Counted from the first letter of the stretch, positions 1 to 8,677 are shown. The stretch is DNA of 64,000 nucleotides from Bacillota bacterium (GCA_023390175.1 JAEWDK010000024.1:496001-560000); one strand, 5' to 3'. Translations and numbers: made by a program. Notes: generated from the letters alone by a model not told the origin.

Positions 1-294
1 GCTGTCCCCCGTTCGTTTGCACAGGCCTTCCAAACGGTCGGTGCAATCGCTGAGGTAGCACAAAACATGCGCTTTACGGCCGGTTGCGGGGTCAACAGTC
101 GATAACTCAACCCCGGAAATCACTTCAACGCCATGCCTTTCACCAAATATTTTCGCCCGGGTGGAACCTGCAAACGTGTCGTGATCTGTGATGGCTATCG
201 TGGAAATCCCGCATTCTTTGGCAAGCAGAACCACTTCATCAATTGCAACCGAACCATCGGACATTTTTGTGTGACAATGCAAATCTGCAGCCAC
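1..294 (-). CDS. PHP-domain metal-dependent phosphoesterase (C-terminus beyond window)
   Basis: The 98 visible residues are the N-terminus of a PHP-domain phosphoesterase. Two metal-binding motifs are clear: DLHCHTKMSDGS near residue 4 and ITDHDT about 35 residues later, followed by GVEVISGVEL. The family (YciV/TrpH type) includes 3',5'-nucleoside bisphosphate phosphatase and RNase AM activities. A GTG start at 294 is chosen because GGAAGGTG lies 6 nt upstream and the DLHCHT motif follows at once, as is usual for this family. The gene is cut by the window edge, so its length and exact subfamily are unknown. It has its own sigma-A-like promoter behind the ABC permease gene. Confidence 0.85.
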   Translation of the reverse strand, partial: MAADLHCHTKMSDGSVAIDEVVLLAKECGISTIAITDHDTFAGSTRAKIFGERHGVEVISGVELSTVDPATGRKAHVLCYLSDCTDRLEGLCKRTGDS

Positions 295-339
295 TCAATC
301 ACCTTCCAGTCTTAATCATTCATTATATTATACAACACT

Positions 340-368
340 ATTATAATACAATATCGCAATTAAGGCAA
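340..368 (-). promoter_or_regulatory. Sigma-A promoter for the PHP-domain gene
   Basis: Reading on the minus strand, TTGCCT (363-368) and TATAAT (340-345) are separated by 17 nt, about 45 nt upstream of the GTG start. The -10 is a perfect consensus and the -35 partial. Confidence 0.55.
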
Positions 369-376
369 ATTTGGTG

Positions 377-1174
377 TTATTTCAGCAGTTTTTCAGGCGT
401 GAACAAACGGGAAGCAAGCAGAAGAAGGATGAAATCAATTACAATCATACCTAAGGATACGAAAAGAAGAATCAGCGCGTTAAGCTGAAAGAGCCCGGTA
501 AACTGGCCGACAAAAAGTAAAATAAACGGAAGGACAATATAACCGGAGGTTTGAATGGATTCCATGTAACTTTTGCTTTTGCCTGAAACCATAACCATAA
601 AGATTACGCCGAAAACAGTGACTGCGGGCGCCAAAAGCAATAACAGTACAAGCCAGTTCCAATTCAGGAAAAACGGCATTTTCAATAGAATGTCCCCGGT
701 TGAAATCACAATTGTAAAGACAAAAAACGAGATTGCCGTTGAAATTGCGGATAAAATAATGCAGCCAAGTACCTTGGCGCGAAAAATCTGTTTTACGCTC
801 AGCGGAGTTAAGAGCAGCGTTTCAATTGTGCTGCGCTCTTTTTCACCGACAAAGCTGCACGACGCCGAAACGGTGGAGTTCATCAGCGGTATCATTAAAA
901 AGAACATCGGGCACAGAAGATTTGTCATAAGATAGAACATGCTCTGCTGAACCGTATAGCCCTGAGCCTCCGGCGGGAGCATCTGCATCATTTTATCCAA
1001 ACCGTTTATCTGATCGGTCGGGATGAAAAAAATCAGTACAAGATACATAACGGGCAAAGCAACCATAAGAATGACAGGCAAAGCAATCAGTGTGCTTCGC
1101 GCCATTTTTGTGTTCCAGACTTCACCGAAATCCTTCTTTACAATTGCCTGTTCCTCTGTTGAAATAAATTTCAT
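377..1174 (-). CDS. ABC-2 type transporter permease
   Basis: A 265-residue membrane protein with six or so hydrophobic stretches: one near residues 30-52, several through the middle and one at the C-terminus. It begins with a soluble segment that resembles NatB-type ABC-2 permeases, and the motif GEKERSTIETLLLTPLS is typical of ABC-2 sodium/drug exporter permeases. It overlaps the upstream ATPase gene by 4 bp, so the two are translationally coupled and should form one exporter. AGGAGG lies 7 nt before the ATG. The substrate cannot be read from sequence; sodium or a peptide/antibiotic are the usual substrates of relatives. Confidence 0.85.
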   Translation of the reverse strand: MKFISTEEQAIVKKDFGEVWNTKMARSTLIALPVILMVALPVMYLVLIFFIPTDQINGLDKMMQMLPPEAQGYTVQQSMFYLMTNLLCPMFFLMIPLMNSTVSASCSFVGEKERSTIETLLLTPLSVKQIFRAKVLGCIILSAISTAISFFVFTIVISTGDILLKMPFFLNWNWLVLLLLLAPAVTVFGVIFMVMVSGKSKSYMESIQTSGYIVLPFILLFVGQFTGLFQLNALILLFVSLGMIVIDFILLLLASRLFTPEKLLK

Positions 1175-2079
1175 TGCCGCGCCTCCTGACGTTCCACGTA
1201 CCCGAAATAAACTTCTTCCAAAGTCGGCTGAATCAGCCGCGCTTCAAAAACGGAATGACCGCCGTCAACCACCTGTTTGAGCAACTTCGGCATTTCGTCC
1301 TCCCGGAGCACATCGGTCTGCCACCAGCCGTTCTCAAGGTTAAAGCCCTCCAGCATGTCACCGGCAGGCAGACGGAAGCCGGCCTTGATATGGCAGCCTA
1401 TGTCGTCGCAAAGCGACTGAAGATCACCCGAGGCAAGAAGCTCTCCCCTGTTCAGAATCCCGTAGCCGCTGCAAAGATCCTGTGCGTAACGCAGCTGGTG
1501 CGTGCAGAGAAATACCGTGGTGCCCACGTTTTTTGCAAGCTCGGAAATCAGTTCGTTGACGGATTGGGAGGACTCCGGGTCAAGCCCGCTGGTAGGCTCA
1601 TCCAAAAACAGAACCTGCGGCCAGTTGACCAAGGCGCGCGCAAGGGAAAGGCGCTGCGCCATACCGGTGGAATAGGCGTTCAGCTTTTTATCGCGTGCAT
1701 CCCATAAATCCAGCTGTTTTAGAAGTTCGCCCGCCCGCTGCGCGCAGGCGTCCTGCTTCATGCCGGCGGTCTGTGCAAAGAAAACGAGGTTTTCCATTCC
1801 GGTCATTTGGCCGTACATTCTTGCGCTTTCCGTCATAACACCGCAGACGCGGTGAACCTCGCACGGTTCCTTCGCCGGCGACAGGTCAAGCACCGAGCAT
1901 TCGCCTTCGGTCGGCTTGAGCAAACCGGTCAGCAGCTTTACGGTAGTTGTCTTGCCCGCACCGTTCGGCCCTAAAAACCCGAACACCCCTCCCTGGGGAA
2001 CCTCCAGATTCAAGTCCTTTAAAGCCATGGTTTTGCCGTCATAGGACTTCGAAACATGCCTTGCACTGATTGCATTCAC
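1171..2079 (-). CDS. ABC transporter ATP-binding protein
   Basis: A 302-residue ATPase that energises the adjoining permease. Walker A GPNGAGKTT is near residue 38, a signature-like YSTGMAQRLSLARAL follows, then Walker B LFLDEPTSGLDP and the switch histidine in LCTHQ. The C-terminal 90 residues form the accessory domain usual in NatA-like ATPases. It starts with GTG, with AGGAG 9 nt upstream. Only 46 nt separate it from the polyferredoxin hydrogenase gene upstream and no clear terminator lies between, so read-through from the hydrogenase operon is possible. The substrate is unknown. Confidence 0.88.
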   Translation of the reverse strand: MNAISARHVSKSYDGKTMALKDLNLEVPQGGVFGFLGPNGAGKTTTVKLLTGLLKPTEGECSVLDLSPAKEPCEVHRVCGVMTESARMYGQMTGMENLVFFAQTAGMKQDACAQRAGELLKQLDLWDARDKKLNAYSTGMAQRLSLARALVNWPQVLFLDEPTSGLDPESSQSVNELISELAKNVGTTVFLCTHQLRYAQDLCSGYGILNRGELLASGDLQSLCDDIGCHIKAGFRLPAGDMLEGFNLENGWWQTDVLREDEMPKLLKQVVDGGHSVFEARLIQPTLEEVYFGYVERQEARQ

Positions 2080-2125
2080 AAACAGTCACTCCTTTACCCC
2101 TTTCGCGGGATATGTGTATTTGGAA

Positions 2126-3574
2126 CTATCGGGATTGAGTTCCTAAATTAATATGAGAGAAATCATGAATCTTCTCAATATTTTCTTTGATACCGCGCTG
2201 GTCGGCAGAAGCCAAAAGCTTGCTGCGGTTTTTCATCAGCTTCTGCATGTCCTCTACACCGCCCGGCCCGGCAATACAGCCGCCCTCGCAGGCCATGCCC
2301 TCGACCAGATCGTCCGGCAGACGGCCGGCGTTCAAAATCATCAGCGTTTTTTTGCATTCCTCTGCACCGTTGCACTTTACACAGGTAAACGGCATATTGA
2401 AGCCCTCGTCCTCCAAAACACGCCCCACAGCGCCGGAAACGCCGCCGCTTTGCGCGTATCCCTTGCCGGCGATGCTGCCGTCCTGCTCATTTTCGGCGGG
2501 ATCAAGCACATTTACTTCTTTGGCAGAGAACATGGCACCCAGCTCTTCAAAGGTCATAACATAATCGGCGGTATCCTCAATCTTTTGGATTTCAAGCTTT
2601 TTTGAAATGCACGGGCCGATAAATACCACTTTCGCGCCCGGATGGTTGGCTTTAATATAACGGGAAACCAGCGTCATCGGCGAGCCGGTATGCGAAATTA
2701 ACGGAACCAGCTTTGGATAATGCTTTTCAATCATGTCCACAAAGGCCGGGCAGCAGGAGGTTGTCATTTTACTGTTATTTTCAAGCGCTTCCTTAAGTTC
2801 CTGCGCCTCATGATAGGAGGTTGCGTCCGCTCCGAGGGAAACCTCGAAAACGCCGGCAAAGCCCAGTTTTTTAATCGCGGATTTCAGCATTCCGACATTC
2901 GCCATGCCAAAATGGCCCTCAATAGCCGGGGCAAACGCTGCGAAAACAGGAGCTCCGCTTCTGATTTCTTCAATGATGTCAACAATGCTGGAGCGGTCGG
3001 TAACCGCGCCGAACGGGCAGCTTTTGGTGCAGGCGCCGCAGCTGATGCAGCGCGAGTAGTCGATTGCAGCGCGCTGATACTCATCCTTTGTAATCGCTTT
3101 TACCGGGCACGCGCGGATACACGGACGCATGGTGTCGGAGATCGCGTTATACGGACAGGCTGCTGCGCAGCGGCCGCATTCCTTGCACTTGGTAGGGTCA
3201 ATGTAGGCACCCTTCGGCGTAATGGAAACTGCCCCGAACGGACAGGCCGAATAGCATTTTTTTGCAAGGCAGTGCTGACAATTATCTGTAACCGTAAAGC
3301 GGCTGATCGGGCAGCCTTCACAGGCGGCCGGAAGAACGGCGACAATATCCCTGTCATCCTGACCCGGCAGATTTTTCCCCTTTGCGGAAACAATGCGCTC
3401 CCGGATAATTTCGCGCTCACGGTAAACGCAGCAGCGAAACTTGGGCAGCGGGCCGGGGATGATGTCGTAGGGGATTTTGTCAAGGTTCTGTTCCAAAGTG
3501 CCTTCATAAGTATATTTTGCTACTTTTGCAAGCACTTCATACTTCAACTGTTTTGCGTCATTATCATATTGCAT
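2126..3574 (-). CDS. Monomeric [FeFe] hydrogenase-like protein with polyferredoxin N-terminus
   Basis: This 482-residue cytoplasmic protein has H-cluster motifs TSCCP (272-276), FIGPC (C322) and EGMACEGGC (C429, C433), supplying the four expected cysteine ligands and the proton-relay cysteine C274. In front lie many Fe-S cysteines: C85/C88, C99-C102-C107-C111, C130-C133-C136-C140, C152/C156 and C176-C179-C182-C186, enough for up to four [4Fe-4S] clusters. It probably oxidises or makes H2 with ferredoxin-like electron transfer. The gene lies 16 nt after the PP2C phosphatase gene and ends the hydrogenase operon. The close tie to a sensory hydrogenase and phosphatase suggests it may be the regulated output or a second sensor; that is inference. 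Confidence 0.85.
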   Translation of the reverse strand: MQYDNDAKQLKYEVLAKVAKYTYEGTLEQNLDKIPYDIIPGPLPKFRCCVYREREIIRERIVSAKGKNLPGQDDRDIVAVLPAACEGCPISRFTVTDNCQHCLAKKCYSACPFGAVSITPKGAYIDPTKCKECGRCAAACPYNAISDTMRPCIRACPVKAITKDEYQRAAIDYSRCISCGACTKSCPFGAVTDRSSIVDIIEEIRSGAPVFAAFAPAIEGHFGMANVGMLKSAIKKLGFAGVFEVSLGADATSYHEAQELKEALENNSKMTTSCCPAFVDMIEKHYPKLVPLISHTGSPMTLVSRYIKANHPGAKVVFIGPCISKKLEIQKIEDTADYVMTFEELGAMFSAKEVNVLDPAENEQDGSIAGKGYAQSGGVSGAVGRVLEDEGFNMPFTCVKCNGAEECKKTLMILNAGRLPDDLVEGMACEGGCIAGPGGVEDMQKLMKNRSKLLASADQRGIKENIEKIHDFSHINLGTQSR

Positions 3575-3590
3575 TCGTTACAATACCTCA

Positions 3591-4769
3591 TTAATAATAA
3601 ATTTTTTGAACTTTTTTGCCTAACCGCTCAACCAAGGTACAGAGCTCCTCGATCAAGTGAATCTTGATACTGAGGTCAGCCGGAAGGCCGGGGTTCTGGT
3701 GGGCGGGGTTGATTGCTTTGCCGATGAACACCTTCAGGTCGGTACAGTCTTCCAAAAGGATTTTTGCAACTCTGGCCGCACCGTTCGGCTTATCGAGCAT
3801 GTGAAAGTAGAACGTGTCCGCTTCACGCGAAAGATAGCTTTTTAAAATTTCCACCGTTTTGCTTAAGGTTAACACACCTTCGGTAACAAGGTCAATCCCC
3901 TCGATTTGGCCGGTCGGCGGAAGCTCCGGGTCGGTGTAATGAGTTGTGGTTTCGACCTTGCGGTTCAGCACCCTTGCAACAATGTTGGCGCTTGTCCCGC
4001 CGCACACAATCCGCATTCCCGGGGAGGTCATGTAATCGTGTACCATGCGGCTGTCGTCCTCTTTGTGTACCGGCGGGCCGGAAAACAGGTTTACAACACA
4101 GCGCGGCGCTATTTTTAAAATAAGAACTGTCGAATCGTCCCCCGGCTTATTCAGGTAAAGCTCATTCACAGCCTGAGAAAGCGAAACCGCGAGCCGCGGC
4201 GCGGAGGTTTCCTTCAGCGATGTTTTGGCAAGCCATGCGGTAACATTGCCCAAAGTCCAGCCAAAGTTAAGCGCCTGCCCAACGCCAGCATAAACGACCC
4301 CATCGCTCACGAGCGCGAGCACATCGCCCGGCTGCACGGTGAAATGACTTTCGGTTACGCTTTTTCCGGCGCATTCCTTTACTTCGGAGCAATACTCCAA
4401 ATCAACCGGCTTGCCATTGCGGATAAAAACACACGGCGGATTGTCAAACTCGACCAATGAAACATCCCCGCTGTCAAAAATCTGAACTATGCTGAATGTA
4501 GAGTAAGCCAGCTGGCGCACATTGCAGACCGGCAGCGTATTCACAATGGTTTCAACCGCTTCCACCACAGTTGCGCCCTCGTCGATCATGGTGGAAAGGA
4601 TGGTGCTGGTCAGGGTGGAGAGGATATTGGCTTTTACGCCGCTGCCAAGGCCGTCGGCCAAAACCGCAATCACAGAATCCGCCGTGCGTGAAATCCGCAC
4701 TTTGTCACCGCAAAGCTCTTCACCGTATTTATTTAAACTTCGATAGGCGGCGTCAACATGCATCTTCAT
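3591..4769 (-). CDS. SpoIIE/PP2C-type protein serine phosphatase
   Basis: A 392-residue protein whose first 220 residues form a SpoIIE-type PP2C fold: an early ADGLGSGVKAN metal-binding motif near residue 38, VSDGV near 148, and GDDSTVLILK closing the domain near 210. The remaining 170 residues are less clear, with a region containing CGGTSANIVAR. Relatives of this layout occur beside sensory [FeFe] hydrogenases, where the phosphatase is thought to act on a serine/threonine-phosphorylated partner. The start overlaps the stop of the upstream sensory hydrogenase gene by 4 bp (ATGA), indicating tight co-translation. No cognate kinase or anti-sigma factor is present in the window. Confidence 0.85.
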   Translation of the reverse strand: MKMHVDAAYRSLNKYGEELCGDKVRISRTADSVIAVLADGLGSGVKANILSTLTSTILSTMIDEGATVVEAVETIVNTLPVCNVRQLAYSTFSIVQIFDSGDVSLVEFDNPPCVFIRNGKPVDLEYCSEVKECAGKSVTESHFTVQPGDVLALVSDGVVYAGVGQALNFGWTLGNVTAWLAKTSLKETSAPRLAVSLSQAVNELYLNKPGDDSTVLILKIAPRCVVNLFSGPPVHKEDDSRMVHDYMTSPGMRIVCGGTSANIVARVLNRKVETTTHYTDPELPPTGQIEGIDLVTEGVLTLSKTVEILKSYLSREADTFYFHMLDKPNGAARVAKILLEDCTDLKVFIGKAINPAHQNPGLPADLSIKIHLIEELCTLVERLGKKVQKIYY

Positions 4770-6478
4770 TGTTCATCACCGTCAAACACAATCATATTTT
4801 TCAGCTTTGTAAGCGTAACCTTGGTTTCCGCGGTAGTCTCCCCCAGCAGGCTGGCAATTTGCTGCGCGGCGACCATCTGCTTATCAATAACCTTCTGTGC
4901 CATCTCCATTGTTTCGCTTCTGAGCCTGTACTTATTTTCGAGCTCGGACTCCTCCTGCGTAATATCCTTGAAGATACCCATTGCAATATTTTCCTTTGCA
5001 ATATAAACAATCGTCTGCATCGTGGTAATGCCGTATTCTTTGTAGGCGACCTTTTTATCGGTAATGGACTGTTTTGAATCAAACACATATTCAAAATCGG
5101 AAGAATCCATAATCTCATACACGCTTTTCTGCAGAGCCTCGCGGCGTGAAGTCTTAAATGCTCTTTCCGCGGCCGTGTTAAACTCGATAATATTCAAATC
5201 TTTATCAACGATAATTGTTATGTTCGGCGTTTCAGTCAGCACGTAGTTGGAAAGCGACTCCGCGCGCTCTTTCATGTACGGCATACACATGGTCAGCTCC
5301 GCTTTGTTCTGGTAAACGGCAATCGCCTTATCCCGGCAGGTTGGGTAGCCGCAGGAACCGCAATTGAGCTCCTCCTCCGGGGTATCCTTTCCGATTTTGG
5401 ACAGAATTGAACGGATTGTCGCTTCGTCCGGAATTTCCTCCTTGGCGGAACGGTCAACAAACTGCATGCCCATTGGAATCTGCTCCGGAAGATTCGGGTA
5501 CTCGCTGCAGTCCTCATCGGCATACTGCCTGACCTTCAGGGAAGTGGAAAAGCGTGAAACCGAGTCTTTTATGGAAATCGGGCCGTTCACACAGCCGCCC
5601 CTGCACATATTAATCTCGATAAAGCAATGCTCCAGTTCGCCGCGCTCCATTGCCTTGAAAAGGTCAATGCACTCCGCGGAACCGCTGACACTGAGCAGCT
5701 TCCAGTCACCAATGTCACCTTTTGAGCGAAGGGAGGCAAGAATACCGTCCGAAACCGGATACATTCTGAGTATTTTTGAGCTCGAGTTGAGGAACGGCTC
5801 CGGCTCTGCTTCGTTAATTACGATATTTTTCTCCTGAAACCAGTTGGCAAGATCTTCAAAGGTAATAACGGCATCCACTTCGTTGTTGTGGCGGATGTCG
5901 GCAGCTTCATCAATTTTCGCAATACAAGGGCCGACAAAAATCACGCGCACACCGTGGCCGTAACTCTGCTTCAGCAGCCGGGCATGGGCAACCATAGGCG
6001 AAACAACAGGGGCCATTTCGTCCACAAGGGCCGGATAGTACAGCTCGGCAAGACGGTTTACCGACGGGCAGCAGGTTGTAACAATGTTCTTCATCTTGTT
6101 TTCCTGCATGAGCCTGTGATACTCGGCGGTCACATAGGCCGCCCCCATACTGGTTTCGGCCGCGCCGTAAAAGCCCAGAGCCTTGATGGCCCCGGCAAAT
6201 TTTTTCACGTCATCAAAATCAAAAGAACCGTAATAGGAAGGGGCAACGGACAGAATCACCCGTTCTCCTCTTTTAATAAATTCTTTTACCAGCGCAACAT
6301 CGCTTGTAAATGTTTTCGCGTTTTGCGGGCACTGCTCCAGGCAGGTGCCGCAAAGGACGCAGTCGCGGTCAATAATCTGAGCCTGCGCATTGGAAACCTT
6401 AATTGATTTTACGGGACAAACCTTTACACATTTATAACAGTTCTTGCAGTTTGCCGATTTTAAGCCGATAATACTCAT
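4766..6478 (-). CDS. Sensory-type (group C-like) [FeFe] hydrogenase with PAS domain
   Basis: This 570-residue protein has, in order: a 2[4Fe-4S] ferredoxin domain (C11-C21, C40-C50); an H-cluster domain with TTCCP (134-138), FVGPC (C185) and NMCRGGC (C292, C296); a four-cysteine Fe-S domain (C373, C376, C381, C398); a PAS domain around 410-520; and a C-terminal helical segment. This matches group C HydS proteins, proposed H2 or redox sensors that signal through PAS to a phosphatase or kinase. Here the output partner is probably the overlapping PP2C gene. The start at 6478 is preferred because GGGTGA lies 7-8 nt upstream; an in-frame GTG 21 nt earlier lacks a good site. Confidence 0.88.
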   Translation of the reverse strand: MSIIGLKSANCKNCYKCVKVCPVKSIKVSNAQAQIIDRDCVLCGTCLEQCPQNAKTFTSDVALVKEFIKRGERVILSVAPSYYGSFDFDDVKKFAGAIKALGFYGAAETSMGAAYVTAEYHRLMQENKMKNIVTTCCPSVNRLAELYYPALVDEMAPVVSPMVAHARLLKQSYGHGVRVIFVGPCIAKIDEAADIRHNNEVDAVITFEDLANWFQEKNIVINEAEPEPFLNSSSKILRMYPVSDGILASLRSKGDIGDWKLLSVSGSAECIDLFKAMERGELEHCFIEINMCRGGCVNGPISIKDSVSRFSTSLKVRQYADEDCSEYPNLPEQIPMGMQFVDRSAKEEIPDEATIRSILSKIGKDTPEEELNCGSCGYPTCRDKAIAVYQNKAELTMCMPYMKERAESLSNYVLTETPNITIIVDKDLNIIEFNTAAERAFKTSRREALQKSVYEIMDSSDFEYVFDSKQSITDKKVAYKEYGITTMQTIVYIAKENIAMGIFKDITQEESELENKYRLRSETMEMAQKVIDKQMVAAQQIASLLGETTAETKVTLTKLKNMIVFDGDEQ

Positions 6479-6501
6479 TGAAATTTCACCCATTCCCACT
6501 A

Positions 6502-6750
6502 TTATTCGTGCATTCTTTTTTTGATTTCATAGTTAAAAAATGATTCAATTTCCAAAGGGGCAACATTAAAACGTTCACCATCCAAACAAATGCATACGCC
6601 GTTTTTCGAGCACTCCCCCATGCAAAAAGACCCTTTGAGTGTAATTTGTTCTTCAAGGTGGTTAAGTGAAATCAGTCTTTCCAAACTTCTGATGATGTCA
6701 CGCGAACCTTTTAAATGACAGGAACTGCCGATGCATATCGTAATTTCCAT
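6502..6750 (-). CDS. [2Fe-2S] thioredoxin-like ferredoxin (NuoE/HydC type)
   Basis: An 82-residue protein matching the C-terminal thioredoxin-like [2Fe-2S] fold of NuoE and hydrogenase HydA/C subunits. The four ligands are C6 and C11 (CIGSSC) and C43 and C47 (CMGEC). It is the first gene of the hydrogenase operon, just 23 nt ahead of the sensory hydrogenase, and likely shuttles electrons to or from one of the two H-cluster proteins. It is much shorter than full NuoE, which is normal for the stand-alone domain. AAAGGGTGA precedes the ATG. Confidence 0.85.
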   Translation of the reverse strand: MEITICIGSSCHLKGSRDIIRSLERLISLNHLEEQITLKGSFCMGECSKNGVCICLDGERFNVAPLEIESFFNYEIKKRMHE

Positions 6751-6817
6751 TATGTCACCCTTTCTAACGGGTTATCCGGCAAGCGGAATATTTCGTTAAT
6801 TTTTTAACATCGTTCAT

Positions 6818-6846
6818 ATTATAGCATTCGAATCCTTCCATGACAA
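6818..6846 (-). promoter_or_regulatory. Sigma-A promoter of the hydrogenase/phosphatase operon
   Basis: On the minus strand, TTGTCA (6841-6846) and a perfect TATAAT (6818-6823) are spaced by exactly 17 nt, roughly 70 nt before the [2Fe-2S] gene. This is one of the best housekeeping promoters in the window. Confidence 0.75.
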
Positions 6847-7138
6847 GGGGTTTCGGCAAGCGCCGCCCGATTAAAATACAGGCCCGGATACTCAGCCCTG
6901 CAAATCAATTGCCGTCGGATAAAATCCGGCAGCTTGAACCAATTCTGTTTTCAGATTCAAAACGAAGTTCACCCGAAAGCAAAGGCGTTAAACCGGAGTC
7001 GGATTGGTAGATATAAAGTCGATTCCCTCCTATTATAAGTGGAACAGGCACAATTTTCAATGACAATTATTCCTGTTTCTCCATTTGGGTAAAAACGCAC
7101 ACAAACGACGTCACTTGAACTTTTTTTATATAAAATAA
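6847..7138. other. Intergenic stretch without recognised gene
   Basis: About 290 bases between the hydrogenase promoter and the terminator of the next operon. Only short imperfect hairpins are visible, for example around 6912-6932 (GCCG/CGGC). A 64-codon open frame on the minus strand has no ribosome binding site or recognisable composition and was not called. Confidence 0.4.
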
Positions 7139-7158
7139 GGCGCGTCAAACGACGCGCC
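7139..7158 (-). terminator. Intrinsic terminator of the GntR/ABC operon
   Basis: Stem GGCGCGTC/GACGCGCC with a 4-nt loop, followed on the minus strand by a T-rich tract (TTATTTTAT). It sits 23 nt after the stop of the membrane protein gene at 7182. Confidence 0.75.
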
Positions 7159-7181
7159 CCCAAGCTGTATTTGCGTAAAGC

Positions 7182-7985
7182 TTATTCCAAATTCAGTTTT
7201 CTTCTTAACATCCAGTCGGTTATAAAGTAATAAGCGACGCCAAAGACGAGGCAAAAAACAATCACTGCAAGCATCAGCAGCTGTACTACTGTGCAGATCT
7301 GCGCCACATTGGACGTGGAATTAAGGGAATCAAAGTACTGTGCAATCTTGGTGCCGAAAGCACTGATTAAGATGGAAGAAACAATCTGTTCAATCACACC
7401 GCAGCCAAGATATGCCCCGAGGCCCACAAGAAGCTTATGTTTTGAACTCATATTTCCGATTGTAATCGCCACATAGATGGAAATAATGCTGCTCAGCGTT
7501 CCGACAATCAACAGCACGATGCCCTCCAGCAGGATCACATACCCCGCACCGCCCAGGCTGTTAAACGCGGGAATCATTTGGTCAAGCGCATGCCTTATTT
7601 TTTCAAGTGTCTTGCCGTCCACTGCCATGACGAAAACAGCAAGCAGAGAAACAACAACGCTCAGAATTGTCCACATGAAGCTGATGATCATTTTGCAGTC
7701 AATGTGGGTGTGCGCCTTCACGGGAAGCGTAAAGGAAAGGTAGCCTTCATCCGTCAGCAGGTTCTTGTTAAACCGCTGTATTGTAACAACAAGCGTCATA
7801 ACGCTGATACCGACAATAATGATGACAAATATGCTCATGGAAATAAACTGTGGAATATTAAAAGACTCGGAATTAACTGTGATGAAAAATTTATTAATGA
7901 ATGCAAAAACAATCAGCAGCGCGTACATTGGCAGGAAGATTCTGCTGGTCGCTTTGATTTCATATTTTAAAAGCTTACCTAACAT
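7182..7985 (-). CDS. ABC transporter membrane subunit (YtrC/D-like)
   Basis: A 267-residue integral membrane protein with about six hydrophobic segments: near residues 17-34, 45-70, 100-123, 145-175, 180-205 and 230-255. It has no extracellular domain. The gene overlaps the upstream ATPase gene by 7 bp, so the pair forms one ABC-2-like exporter under the GntR regulator. Related GntR-ABC operons (ytr of Bacillus) respond to cell-wall antibiotics, but the substrate here is unknown. GGGAGG lies 7 nt before the ATG. Confidence 0.75.
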   Translation of the reverse strand: MLGKLLKYEIKATSRIFLPMYALLIVFAFINKFFITVNSESFNIPQFISMSIFVIIIVGISVMTLVVTIQRFNKNLLTDEGYLSFTLPVKAHTHIDCKMIISFMWTILSVVVSLLAVFVMAVDGKTLEKIRHALDQMIPAFNSLGGAGYVILLEGIVLLIVGTLSSIISIYVAITIGNMSSKHKLLVGLGAYLGCGVIEQIVSSILISAFGTKIAQYFDSLNSTSNVAQICTVVQLLMLAVIVFCLVFGVAYYFITDWMLRRKLNLE

Positions 7986-8677
7986 TTAAATACCTCCCTG
8001 AAAAGTGTGTCAACGCTCTTGTTTTCGTTTTCTCGGATATCATCCACCGTAGAAGTCAGAACAATGCTGCCCTTGTTGATGAAAATTACTTCATCGAGCA
8101 CTTTCTCAACGTCCGAAATAAGGTGGGTTGAAATAACGATTGTTGCGTTTTCGTTGTAGTTGCCGATGATTGTGTCGAGGATGTAGTCCCTTGCCGCAGG
8201 GTCAACACCGCCGATTGGCTCATCCAAAAGATAAAGTTCCGCTTCGCGGCTCATAACCAATATCAGCTGAACCTTTTCCTTGGTTCCCTTACTCATGGTT
8301 TTCAGCCTTTGTGTGGGATTAACGCCAAGCCGCTGGAGCATGTCGTATGCCTTTTGGCGATTAAAATTCTCATAGAAATCGCTGAAAAAGTCGATCATGT
8401 TGTTGACGGTCATCCAGTCGTTAAGGTAAGTCCGCTCCGGTAAATAGGAAACAATCTTTTTCGTTTCCACACCGGGCTCCATTCCGTTAATTAAAATTTT
8501 GCCGCTTGTCGGGGTTATCAGGCCGTTTGCCAGCTTAATCAAGGTGCTTTTGCCGCTGCCGTTCGGGCCGAGCAAGCCCACAATCTTGCCTTTTGGCACG
8601 GTCAGATTGATTGCATTCAACGCCATACAATTCGGAAAAAACTTCACCAAATTCTGGCATTCCAAAATGTTTTCCAT
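7979..8677 (-). CDS. ABC transporter ATP-binding protein (YtrB-like)
   Basis: A 232-residue ATPase with Walker A GPNGSGKST near residue 37, signature-like SKGTKEKVQLIL, Walker B LYLLDEPIGGVDP and switch STH. The altered signature (KGTKEK rather than LSGGQ) is usual in this exporter class. The start codon shares one base with the stop of the GntR gene (TAATG), so translation is coupled. It should pair with the following membrane protein. Confidence 0.88.
   Translation of the reverse strand: MENILECQNLVKFFPNCMALNAINLTVPKGKIVGLLGPNGSGKSTLIKLANGLITPTSGKILINGMEPGVETKKIVSYLPERTYLNDWMTVNNMIDFFSDFYENFNRQKAYDMLQRLGVNPTQRLKTMSKGTKEKVQLILVMSREAELYLLDEPIGGVDPAARDYILDTIIGNYNENATIVISTHLISDVEKVLDEVIFINKGSIVLTSTVDDIRENENKSVDTLFREVFKC

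Noticed and set aside
2720..3667. A 315-codon plus-strand frame opposite the polyferredoxin hydrogenase
   Set aside because: Antisense shadow running over two genes, with no recognisable domain or start site.
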